Assembly: GCA_017514785.1 (NCBI GenBank)
Contig: JAFWIO010000009.1
Span: 31,089 to 95,088 of the forward strand
DNA: 64,000 nt
Direction of reading: 5' to 3'
From: Eubacterium sp.
Lineage (GTDB): Bacteria; Bacillota; Clostridia; Lachnospirales; Lachnospiraceae
This document shows positions 23,512 through 31,636 of this stretch, piece by piece (position 1 is the stretch's first letter; every line of letters starts with the position of its first letter). A program made the position numbers and the translations under genes. The notes beneath the pieces were generated by a model. That model was not told the origin of the DNA and did not search any database. It saw only the letters and a program-made list of their open reading frames with translations.

Positions 23512-24210
23512 TTATTTTAGTTTCCAAAATGCTTTGTTGTGCTGGGTAAACTTCACAAAATTAAAACCTTTTAATCTGTAGAAAGTTCCAGCCTTCATGC
23601 ACTGTGGGAATATAGTATGGATAATGTCATTATAGAAAATATCTGCTATACAAATTCCACCAAACACATAAGCAATTCCTAGGAAAACTTTTCTATTCAT
23701 CTTTTTAGCGAGCCACATAATAGCTGGCACAATCACATACACAACAAACGGCCCCGCCAAAGTAAATGCAATAATATTTCTACCACAAATAAATCCGCCA
23801 ATATTTCCAAATGTCCAAATCTCTTCGTTGTAGTTCCACTCTCTTCTTCCGTTGTCCAAATAGTAGATTGCTATTCCTGCAATCAACTCCATCAAAGATA
23901 AAACAACGCCGCTTATCAAAGCAACTAGCCATGGTTTCTTTCTAAATTTGTAAGTTAAAGCGAATGCTGCCACTGCTCCTAGACCGTAAATGTCAATCCA
24001 TGGTCCAAAGGCATTTCCTCGCCAAAACCACATGTCTTTCCCATCTCGAATTAGCGCATTTAGATGATAAAAGTTTATCTCAATAATAAATCCAAAAACA
24101 GCCATACTCACAAACAAGAGTAGCACTATGGCTACCCATGTTTTTTTATCAAAAACTATATTGTTATTAATATAGTTTTTATATTTAATTTTAAAGTTAC
24201 CCTTTGTCAT
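23512..24210 (-). CDS. Polytopic membrane protein, putative ABC transporter CmpB family (PF06541-like)
   Basis: A 232-aa integral membrane protein with about six helices. Recognisable family features are the WFWRGNAFGPWIDIYGLGAV segment, a glycine-rich helix ending LSLMELIAGIAIYYLD, and REWNYNEEIWTFGNIGGFICGRN. The family is called putative ABC-transporter type IV, but biochemical evidence is thin and no ATPase gene is adjacent. It lies 15 bp downstream of the C1A protease gene. Confidence 0.75.
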   Translation of the reverse strand: MTKGNFKIKYKNYINNNIVFDKKTWVAIVLLLFVSMAVFGFIIEINFYHLNALIRDGKDMWFWRGNAFGPWIDIYGLGAVAAFALTYKFRKKPWLVALISGVVLSLMELIAGIAIYYLDNGRREWNYNEEIWTFGNIGGFICGRNIIAFTLAGPFVVYVIVPAIMWLAKKMNRKVFLGIAYVFGGICIADIFYNDIIHTIFPQCMKAGTFYRLKGFNFVKFTQHNKAFWKLK

Positions 24211-24225
24211 TAAAGGTTATTCTCC

Positions 24226-26754
24226 TTACAAATATTTTTGGAGCATCTCAATTTGTTCTTCAGTCAAACCTGGATATCCCATATCTCTTAGAATCTCCAC
24301 TACTCGTTTGATTGACCTAGTAGGACTCAAATCTGAATATAAAGTTTTAGATGAACCATCTGAGTAATTAATAGTAATATACGATTCTGCAACCATCTCT
24401 CTAGACCAGTTGAATGGTTTGATATTAATAACTCCCGCTGCAAATCGTCCTACAATAGCTTGATCCCAACCTGAATTCACTACTTTTATTACTTTGTTGG
24501 TGCCAGCTTTTTCTGCAGACTCTAAATCTAGATTTTCTTCTAGTTCATCTATAAATATATCGTGCGGAGCTATAAGCGTTCCGCATTCCACACTACTTGA
24601 ATTCAAAAATCCAACATCTGAACCTGTTGCCACTGCGCAGAACTTAATCCCATCTCTGCCTCTTAAATCAACCGATGCACCTTTAACCATAGTGAAGTCT
24701 AAATCAGAAATGCTAGTTGCTGTTATGTCTCTATCTGGAGTGATAGTTTGACCACTAGCATAAAGTGTAGTGTAGTCTTCATTGGTATATCCATTTTCTG
24801 AAGTGCTTGGGAATGTAAAACTATCCCCTTCTTCCACCGAAGTTTCCACTCCGTCCACTGTCACTGTGTATTTTGGCACGGTAGTAGATTCAGGCTCCAC
24901 ATCCTTTTCATTTCCAAACATTTTAACAGTAGAGTTGCCAACTGTTATTCCATCTTCTCTAGCTTGCTGATCAAGTGTTTCGGCATCAATCCACTTCTCG
25001 CCATCGAAATATTTTGTATCGTTTGTTTTGCAATTATATAAATAATCAGGGTCGTAAGCATCGTCTGCCTCTATCATCAATCCTGATTTTTCACCACATG
25101 CTTGCTCAGCAACAATACTCACGTTAGTAGAATGAGTAAGTGTGACTGCTTGGGCTATATCAAAAGTATGATACCCAATATATGCATCTGTCACTTCTCC
25201 CGTATCAAAGAGTAAAGTTCCACTCTCTGGATCTGACCTATCTGTCAAACTGCCATATACTTTAAATCTTGAAACGGTGCCTTCTTTTCCTGTCCAATAA
25301 CCGATCTGACCAAGTTCAATATCTTTGTCATTACCAATAGAATACACCTCTGCAGCCTTTACCTCTGTGGCAAAACTAGGGATTCTTTGTCCCATCATCG
25401 AACTGTGTGATAATGTGGTATCAAATGTTTTCTCTTCATTATTGATTTGACTTAAATCGTCTTCCACCACTGTTGATATAGATTCTGATAAAGTCTCTTC
25501 ACAATAACTCATATACATTATTCCGTCATCATACATTTTGTATCTTCCGTTTACTGTTCCATATGAGTTTTTAATCAACCATGCTCCATCTTCCTTAGGA
25601 ACTATGTATGCTTGATAGCCTTCTTGTGGAGTATCAGAAGTTTGGATGTTCTTAATACTTCCGTCCTCGTCAAAGGACATATCCGGCTCAGAATTATCAT
25701 CTAGTTTTATATAAACTATTTCTCCTACTAACTCATCATAGGATTGAGAAGTATACTTTGTTATATAATGATACTTTGAATAATTATCATTAAACCCTAC
25801 CACTGTTATTACATGATTTGTGCTGTATTTTGCTTTAGCGGTTGCGTCGTGATACCAGAAATTTGGTCCCATTGATCCATACTGACTCTTATCATATCCC
25901 CACGTGCGATTATATATGGACGATGATGATTGGTAGTAATTGCTCGAAATAGCTCCATTAGCTATAATCTTTTGTTTCCAAATCTCTCTATTTTCTGGAT
26001 TATAGTATCTTGTATAAACACCATCTTTTTTCTCGACAGGGAACACTTCAGGAAGTTGCTCTGCTGATTTTATATTGAAGCGGTTTAATCTGTAACTAGC
26101 TGCTGCTATCTCAGCCATAGTTCTACTGTCAGTATCCGAATCACCACCAGCGCGATACGGATTATCACTCTCAAAAACACATGCTTTATCAGCAGTATAC
26201 GCCATAGATGCATCCCAGGCCCAACCGCCTTCGTTATATCCATAGTAACTATCTGAACTTTTTTCAGAATCATTGCAAGATTCAGTTAGCACTTCTCCGC
26301 TAATAACACCCGTCTTAGTCTGCTTGTTATATTGTACAAATACACCTTGCGCCTCCGACAAATCAATAGGGTCAGTCTCTTGCAAACCGCTTGGATAACC
26401 AGCCTTTTTTAAAATATTAGATTCCACAGAACCCACTTCAGCAAACATCCAGCAAGATCCAAAACTATCTTGATCTTTTATGGATGTATAAGGAGCCACA
26501 TAATAGTTTGGAAGATTGTTTCTCTTCTTAGTGGCTCTCGACTTTTTATATTCGTCTAATTCAGTTCTACTTCCGTCTTTGTTTTTGATGTGAGTTCTTT
26601 TAAATTCTTTCACACCATCTTTGATAGCATCCGTCATTTCTGACATTGTCATTACATCAGAAACAGCCTTTGTATCTACTACAAAAGCCTTTGAACACGC
26701 TATCGTACTTAACAGCGCAAGTATAACTATAAAAGATATTACTTTCCTTTTCAT
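24226..26754 (-). CDS. Secreted papain-like (C1A) cysteine protease with lectin-like domain
   Basis: An 842-aa exported protease. The N-terminus is a signal sequence (MKRKVISFIVILALLSTIAC); Cys20 could be a lipobox, but the context is not ideal. The catalytic set is complete: oxyanion Gln95 and nucleophile Cys101 in KDQDSFGSCWMF, His314 in YSTNHVITVVGF and Asn396 in WLIKNSYGT. After the peptidase domain comes a beta-rich region (SSMMGQRIPSFATEVKAAEVYSIGNDKDIELGQIGYW) of the type found as a lectin-like domain in clostridial C1 proteases, then Ig-like and C-terminal segments. GGAGGG precedes ATG 26754. It heads a three-gene operon. Confidence 0.92.
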   Translation of the reverse strand: MKRKVISFIVILALLSTIACSKAFVVDTKAVSDVMTMSEMTDAIKDGVKEFKRTHIKNKDGSRTELDEYKKSRATKKRNNLPNYYVAPYTSIKDQDSFGSCWMFAEVGSVESNILKKAGYPSGLQETDPIDLSEAQGVFVQYNKQTKTGVISGEVLTESCNDSEKSSDSYYGYNEGGWAWDASMAYTADKACVFESDNPYRAGGDSDTDSRTMAEIAAASYRLNRFNIKSAEQLPEVFPVEKKDGVYTRYYNPENREIWKQKIIANGAISSNYYQSSSSIYNRTWGYDKSQYGSMGPNFWYHDATAKAKYSTNHVITVVGFNDNYSKYHYITKYTSQSYDELVGEIVYIKLDDNSEPDMSFDEDGSIKNIQTSDTPQEGYQAYIVPKEDGAWLIKNSYGTVNGRYKMYDDGIMYMSYCEETLSESISTVVEDDLSQINNEEKTFDTTLSHSSMMGQRIPSFATEVKAAEVYSIGNDKDIELGQIGYWTGKEGTVSRFKVYGSLTDRSDPESGTLLFDTGEVTDAYIGYHTFDIAQAVTLTHSTNVSIVAEQACGEKSGLMIEADDAYDPDYLYNCKTNDTKYFDGEKWIDAETLDQQAREDGITVGNSTVKMFGNEKDVEPESTTVPKYTVTVDGVETSVEEGDSFTFPSTSENGYTNEDYTTLYASGQTITPDRDITATSISDLDFTMVKGASVDLRGRDGIKFCAVATGSDVGFLNSSSVECGTLIAPHDIFIDELEENLDLESAEKAGTNKVIKVVNSGWDQAIVGRFAAGVINIKPFNWSREMVAESYITINYSDGSSKTLYSDLSPTRSIKRVVEILRDMGYPGLTEEQIEMLQKYL

Positions 26755-26831
26755 AATATCCCTCCGTACCGATTACTCTATAATTATAACAAATTTTGGC
26801 TTTTATTTATACCATTGATTGCCTTCTACAA

Positions 26832-26860
26832 TTGATATTAAAACAACACTTTGATATATT
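26832..26860 (+). promoter_or_regulatory. Promoter of the Gfo/Idh/MocA oxidoreductase gene
   Basis: TTGATA (26832-26837), 17-bp spacer, TATATT (26855-26860), about 40 bp before the ATG. Confidence 0.55.
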
Positions 26861-26898
26861 TAAAATGAAATATTAGTACGGATAAAAGAGGTTTAGTA

Positions 26899-27900
26899 AT
26901 GAATTTTGGAATAATAGGCGCAGGAAATATAGCAAATACTTTTGCTACCACTCTCACTCAGATGAGTGAGCCCACTGCTTATGCCATTGCATCTAGAAGT
27001 ATGGAGAAAGCTGAAGAATTCAGAGACAGATACGGCATGGAAAAGGCGTATGATTCTTACGAAGCTCTAGCGAAGGATCCAGATGTGGATGTAATATACA
27101 TCGCTACTCCTCACTCATTCCACTATGAACAGGCAAAGATGTGTTTGGAAAACGGCAAGCACGTTCTAGTGGAGAAAGCATTTTGCGCTAATGCGCCTCA
27201 GGCAAAGGAAATAATAGGTTTAGCCGAGAGCAAAGGTTTGTTTTTGGGAGAGGCTATGTGGACTAGGTTTATGCCACTTGCAAAGAAGCTTCGCGAGTTG
27301 TTGGATGACGGTGTGATAGGCGATGTTATGTATATGACTGCTAACCTTAACTTTCCTATGATGCACAAGGAAAGGCTTATTAAAGCAGAGTTGGCAGGCG
27401 GTGCACTTTTGGATGTTGGAATATATCCTCTAACTGCTGCTTCTCTTATTATGGGAGATAATATAAAAGATATAAAAGCTACTGCTCTTTTGAATGATGA
27501 GAAAATGGATTTAGTTGGACAGTATATCCTTACCTTTGACGAGGGAGGAATTGCATATCTAAACTCTGGAATGTGTTTTGAGAGCGATGGAAACGCTGTG
27601 GTAATTGGAACGAACGGTTCTATAGTTATGGAGGGCGTAAACTTTATTAGAGGGCTTAGAATCTTTGATGGCAATCATAATGAAGTAGAGTATATGTCCT
27701 TTGAAGATGTGGAAAAGTATCCTTACAAAAATGGCGAAACTATTACGGGATACGAGTACGAGGTTTTGGGATGTATTGATGCAATAAAAAAAGGACACAC
27801 ACAGTGTCCTGAAATTACTCATAAAGAGACTTTGTTTATGATGGAAACAATGGATGAAATAAGAAGACAGATGGGCGTTATTTACCCTTTTGAATCTTAA
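26899..27900 (+). CDS. Gfo/Idh/MocA family oxidoreductase
   Basis: NAD(P)-dependent dehydrogenase of 333 aa. The Rossmann motif GAGNIANTF is at residues 6-14, followed by IATPHSFHYEQAKMCLENGKHVLVEKAF, the conserved EKP-type segment (EKA here). The C-terminal domain includes the usual beta sheet and GEAMWTRFMP. It most resembles the dihydrodiol/xylose dehydrogenase branch; the substrate is probably a sugar or inositol derivative but cannot be fixed. An AGAGG site precedes the ATG. The 3' end overlaps the convergent AlkD gene by 23 bp. Confidence 0.9.
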   Translation: MNFGIIGAGNIANTFATTLTQMSEPTAYAIASRSMEKAEEFRDRYGMEKAYDSYEALAKDPDVDVIYIATPHSFHYEQAKMCLENGKHVLVEKAFCANAPQAKEIIGLAESKGLFLGEAMWTRFMPLAKKLRELLDDGVIGDVMYMTANLNFPMMHKERLIKAELAGGALLDVGIYPLTAASLIMGDNIKDIKATALLNDEKMDLVGQYILTFDEGGIAYLNSGMCFESDGNAVVIGTNGSIVMEGVNFIRGLRIFDGNHNEVEYMSFEDVEKYPYKNGETITGYEYEVLGCIDAIKKGHTQCPEITHKETLFMMETMDEIRRQMGVIYPFES

Positions 27901-28573
27901 GCGTTCTTAAATAATTCTTTTGTTCCTTAGTTATACGATAACTTTCAATAGACTTTTGGATTGCTTTGTTGTGAGTCCAAGAGTCTAATTTTTTGCCCTC
28001 GATAAATGGAATGATATCATCCCACTGCTTTGCTAAAGCTGTCGCAAAGTACCAAGCAATCATCATATTTACATAGTACTCATCTGAACGGACACGAGCT
28101 ACCAATCTTGGATACTTTAGTTCAAAAGCATCATCCAAGTAATGCTCCATAAGCATTCCAATTCCGAAACGCTTAGTGTAAGTCAAATCTGATGCTATCC
28201 ACTCTCTTATATGTTTGTACAAATCTTTTAGATTTGTCTTAAATATTTTTGGTGAAAGTTGATCGCATGTAGCCCAGTTATCGACGTATGGCAAAAACTT
28301 CTCTACTTCTTCCACTGCCCTGTCATAATCCTTTATGCCTGATACGATAAATGCGTGCAGCTGATTCATATCAAAATATTTGTGAGGAAGATCATTTAAG
28401 AATATTTCTATATCTTCCCTCTTTGCCATTTGCTTCGCTAACTTCCTGGAAGCCGGAGTTCTAACACCTATAATAGTTTTCTCATCTACTGTAGGCATCA
28501 ACTTCTTGTGAAAGTCACGATATTCCTTATCCTGGAGTTTAAACAACTCTTTTTCTATATCTTTAGTTATCAT
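27878..28573 (-). CDS. DNA alkylation repair protein, AlkD family
   Basis: A 231-aa HEAT-repeat DNA glycosylase of the AlkC/AlkD group, which removes bulky cationic alkyl bases without flipping them. Matching segments are IIGVRTPASRKLAKQMAK, FLPYVDNWATCDQLSP and YTKRFGIGMLMEHYLDD, with the catalytic-type W-x-D pattern in WATCD. Last gene of an operon after the VanX-like dipeptidase; the two nearly touch. Its 3' end overlaps the convergent oxidoreductase gene. Confidence 0.92.
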   Translation of the reverse strand: MITKDIEKELFKLQDKEYRDFHKKLMPTVDEKTIIGVRTPASRKLAKQMAKREDIEIFLNDLPHKYFDMNQLHAFIVSGIKDYDRAVEEVEKFLPYVDNWATCDQLSPKIFKTNLKDLYKHIREWIASDLTYTKRFGIGMLMEHYLDDAFELKYPRLVARVRSDEYYVNMMIAWYFATALAKQWDDIIPFIEGKKLDSWTHNKAIQKSIESYRITKEQKNYLRTLKIQKGK

Positions 28574-28574
28574 C

Positions 28575-29228
28575 CTATTTCCTTATTGAATCCATAGCTA
28601 CCGGGAATTCAAAGTATGTTTCTGGATATGGTTCATTCTTCAAAGTAAAATGCCACCACTCTGTGTCTATTGGTTCGAAACCACCGTCCACCATTAGTTT
28701 TTGAAGTATCATTCTATTCTCATACTGCTCTTTAGTAATATCCTTGTAATCCGGATGAGAGATATCGTCAAAGAAGTCGAAAGGACTCCCCATATCAAGT
28801 TCTTTGCCGGTGTCCATATCTACTAGAGTTAAATCCAATGTACTTCCTCTGCTGTGAGTAGACTTAGATGCAATGTATCCCAGTTTAAACAAATCGTGCT
28901 TATCAATGTCTGGGTAGAAAAATGTTTTCATCTTCTGATCCAAATCTTCAATCTCCCAAAGTACAAAGTGCTTAACAGCCTTGGCAGGTCTGTAGGCATC
29001 AAAAATCTTCAAACGATATCCTTGCACGTTTGCTATGTTGGCAACATCCTTAAGAGCCCTAGCCGCTTCCTTTGTTAGAAGCGCGATAGGCTCTTCGTAG
29101 CCGTCCACTCTCTCACCTACAAAGTTGTAAGTGGAGAAATATCTTATTTCTTGAATGATTCCTGGCACATAGTCCGATAGTAAAACAAATCCCGAACTAT
29201 CCATTGACATTTCTTTTTGAATATCCAT
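28575..29228 (-). CDS. D-Ala-D-Ala dipeptidase (VanX/DdpX family, M15D)
   Basis: A 217-aa zinc dipeptidase that hydrolyses D-alanyl-D-alanine. Key residues: Arg80 in FDAYRPAKA, zinc ligands His125 and Asp132 in STHSRGSTLDLTL, catalytic Glu190 and third ligand His193 in EWWHFTL. No signal peptide, so it is cytosolic as in VanX. No vanHA or vanRS genes are nearby, so turnover or scavenging is likelier than glycopeptide resistance. It starts three bases after the PSD-like gene stop with GAAGG upstream. Confidence 0.9.
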   Translation of the reverse strand: MDIQKEMSMDSSGFVLLSDYVPGIIQEIRYFSTYNFVGERVDGYEEPIALLTKEAARALKDVANIANVQGYRLKIFDAYRPAKAVKHFVLWEIEDLDQKMKTFFYPDIDKHDLFKLGYIASKSTHSRGSTLDLTLVDMDTGKELDMGSPFDFFDDISHPDYKDITKEQYENRMILQKLMVDGGFEPIDTEWWHFTLKNEPYPETYFEFPVAMDSIRK

Positions 29229-29231
29229 TTA

Positions 29232-30524
29232 TTAATCCTTCTTCAAATTTGCGTAAGCTTCGCCCATCAAAAGATGTGGGTACTTACCATTTTTATCTGC
29301 CTTAGGAATAAAGTCAAAATCGGCTTTGTCTTGGAATACCATACAAATATCGCTTCCTCCAAATAGGAAGTATCCCATAGGGTCGCCCTTCTTAACTTCA
29401 TCGCCCACTTTCAAGCCTTTCTCCCAGTTACATGAGCAAATCTGGCTCATTCCTATTGGAAGAATTGCAACATAACCGTATTCCTTTGTATCAATAACAA
29501 CTAGGTCTCTAGTTTCAATCATTTGCCATCCAGGAACTTGATCTATCAAAACATACTTCTGGTTTTTCTTATCCCAAACAGTGATTCCACCTGCTGCATT
29601 TGTTCCCTTAATCTTCGTGAGTTCTACTATCTTTCCGCTAACAGGGAAATGATATCTATGATAATCATTTACATCAAGGAATGTATGTGTGAAAGTTCCA
29701 TTATTAAAACTATTTCTATACTTACTATCCGGCCCGATTAAATCCGAAATCTGGTCGAACTTCGCTCCCTTAACAAGTGTTCCATCTTTGTCTTTGTCTT
29801 CAATCTTTCCGTTCTTATCTATATCCCACTCACCCTGCGGAGTAGAATCTGCCGGAGCTACTACTTCTGTGTTAGCAATTGGTCTAACACTTGGATCAAC
29901 TAACTTTCTTGAGAAGAAATCATTGTAACTTGTCCAAATATTTTTGTCAGCATACCAACCTTTGTCCATTCCAAATCTCTTGTCGGATTTTGCCAACTCA
30001 TAATACTCATCATTCCAACTGTCTTTTGTTGAAAGGTATTTGCCCCACTCGTCAGCATACTCTTTACACCAACTCTTGATTGGTTCATGATACTGAAGTG
30101 TTGGGTAATAGTATCCTTTACCCTCAAGTTCTTTAAGTGGCTGATCAACCAAGAACCAGAAATAATCTACCGACTGATCTATATGCTCATATAATTTATC
30201 ACTCTTTTTGCCAGGAACTACATTCCATGGTTCGCAAGTAGCTGCCCAATCCGTGAACTCATATAATTCATCTAGGCTTTGCGCTGGATTTGTGCTTTTA
30301 TCTGGATTGACCTTCTTGGCCTTCGCCAAAGACTTCTCCATCAGTTTCTTTAACTTAGGATCTTTGTCGAGCAATTTTTGTAAGTCTTTAGTCATCTTAC
30401 TATGCTCTGATTTCTTTGTTTCTACCTGCGCAGTAGTCTGCTTGTTGTCAGTGCTTGTGCCGCAACCAACAACCAAAGTTGCTGACATAACAACAGCTAA
30501 AAAAAGTGCTAATATTCTTTTCAT
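29232..30524 (-). CDS. Lipoprotein of the phosphatidylserine decarboxylase/PsiD-like superfamily
   Basis: A 430-aa protein with a lipoprotein signal (MKRILALFLAVVMSATLVVG then Cys21). Residues about 195-400 form a PSD-type decarboxylase: SYNDFFSRKL (199-208), VVAPADS with Asp226, DYHRYH (287-292) and the self-processing site FLFGGSD with Ser391. The N-terminal region (SWCKEYADEWGKYLSTKDS, GWYADKN) resembles the accessory domain of PsiD-like soluble amino-acid decarboxylases rather than lipid-acting PSD (family memory, not checked). An EF-hand-like loop DIDKNGKIEDKDKDG sits at 234-248. The predicted outside location is unusual for this pyruvoyl enzyme family. It heads an operon with the VanX-like and AlkD genes. 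Confidence 0.8.
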   Translation of the reverse strand: MKRILALFLAVVMSATLVVGCGTSTDNKQTTAQVETKKSEHSKMTKDLQKLLDKDPKLKKLMEKSLAKAKKVNPDKSTNPAQSLDELYEFTDWAATCEPWNVVPGKKSDKLYEHIDQSVDYFWFLVDQPLKELEGKGYYYPTLQYHEPIKSWCKEYADEWGKYLSTKDSWNDEYYELAKSDKRFGMDKGWYADKNIWTSYNDFFSRKLVDPSVRPIANTEVVAPADSTPQGEWDIDKNGKIEDKDKDGTLVKGAKFDQISDLIGPDSKYRNSFNNGTFTHTFLDVNDYHRYHFPVSGKIVELTKIKGTNAAGGITVWDKKNQKYVLIDQVPGWQMIETRDLVVIDTKEYGYVAILPIGMSQICSCNWEKGLKVGDEVKKGDPMGYFLFGGSDICMVFQDKADFDFIPKADKNGKYPHLLMGEAYANLKKD

Positions 30525-30601
30525 TTTTATTATCCTCCGTTCAAATCCACTAGTATTATTTTATCTTTTTTTTTCTCTATCGTCTATAATTATTATCACT
30601 T

Positions 30602-30631
30602 TTGAGGGAAGATTTGTGGTATTATTATAAT
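30602..30631 (+). promoter_or_regulatory. Promoter of the paired secreted-protein operon
   Basis: TTGAGG (30602-30607), 18-bp spacer, TATAAT (30626-30631), about 55 bp before the start codon at 30685. Confidence 0.55.
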
Positions 30632-30684
30632 AGAGTATAAAAATATTGTTTTGGACGGATTTAGAAACAATAAAGGAGGAGAAT

Positions 30685-31614
30685 ATGAAGAAGTTTAGAA
30701 TTATCACGAGTATAGTTCTATCTATTGCGTTGCTTGCAGGTTTGGTTTCAACTTTTGCTGCTCCTAGCACTAACGTATATGCAAAGTCCAAAGGACAAAC
30801 TAGTGAATACACAAGCATAAATGAATATGTGGACGAATTCTTTGAAAAAGATTTATATGTAGATACAAATAAGTATCCTTCCGAACTGGAGGATATTTAT
30901 AATCATGTGTCCGATTTTATAACCAAAAACTACTCTTCTTTGAATAAGAAAAAAATACAGGAAGAACTAGATTACCTCAAAGGTGCACTTAGAGTTTTTG
31001 CTATACTACAGCTTGATAAAACACTACACCTCCAAAAACTCAGAAAGAAAATTGAGTCATTTATTGAAACAGTGGAAATAGCTTTGGCGGCTCAGTCATT
31101 TGAAGAAAACGCTGAACAATTAGTAGATAACTTTAACGTTGCCAAGAAAGAATCTCAACGAGTCTTTGAAGTTTTCAAAACTCAGATTAAAGGCAAAAAG
31201 GTTTTAGAACTGGCTGAATACTTCTTATCTCGCAAGACACAAGGTGCGATTGTTCACCACATACTAAATATTGATGGCATCTTATTTGAGAATGTAGACA
31301 TTGATGCGTTTGTTCCGGAAGAATTTACTAATAGAAAAGTTGAACAAATTAAAGACAAAATAAAGTATGTTGCAGAAATTGGTGTTACATATAATAAGAT
31401 GAAAAAGAAAGAACGAGGCAAGACTAAACACAGTATTGTTGCTTATATAAACAAACCTATAGATCAACTTAAAAAACAAGCTAACACTTTTATGATAAGA
31501 GCCGAAAAAAAAGTTTTAGAAACTTATAAACTAGTTACAGTTACTATTAAGAATAAACTAAAAGATCTTGATTTTTTAAAAGAAGAAAAATCTTTAGACT
31601 TCCAACTTGAATGA
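30685..31614 (+). CDS. Secreted helical protein of unknown function
   Basis: A 309-aa exported protein. The start is ATG 30685 behind AAAGGAGGAG; the frame opens 13 codons earlier without a ribosome site. Signal peptide MKKFRIITSIVLSIALLAGL with cleavage near TNVYA. The rest is charged and mostly helical. Residues about 165-280 are clearly paralogous to a helical insertion in the next protein: GAIVHHILNIDGILFENVDI here against KIIHHALNLDGILFKDVDV there, then VPEEFTNRK against IPEEITDEK and YVAEIGVTYN against FIAQMGTSYN. I recognise no known domain. Co-transcribed with the 879-aa protein 22 bp downstream. Confidence 0.8.
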   Translation: MKKFRIITSIVLSIALLAGLVSTFAAPSTNVYAKSKGQTSEYTSINEYVDEFFEKDLYVDTNKYPSELEDIYNHVSDFITKNYSSLNKKKIQEELDYLKGALRVFAILQLDKTLHLQKLRKKIESFIETVEIALAAQSFEENAEQLVDNFNVAKKESQRVFEVFKTQIKGKKVLELAEYFLSRKTQGAIVHHILNIDGILFENVDIDAFVPEEFTNRKVEQIKDKIKYVAEIGVTYNKMKKKERGKTKHSIVAYINKPIDQLKKQANTFMIRAEKKVLETYKLVTVTIKNKLKDLDFLKEEKSLDFQLE

Positions 31615-31636
31615 TTAGAGAATTAAGGAGGAACAT

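Noticed and set aside
28575-29228. VanX-like gene as part of a vancomycin-resistance cluster
   Set aside because: No VanH, ligase or VanRS genes are nearby; neighbours are a PSD-like lipoprotein and AlkD.
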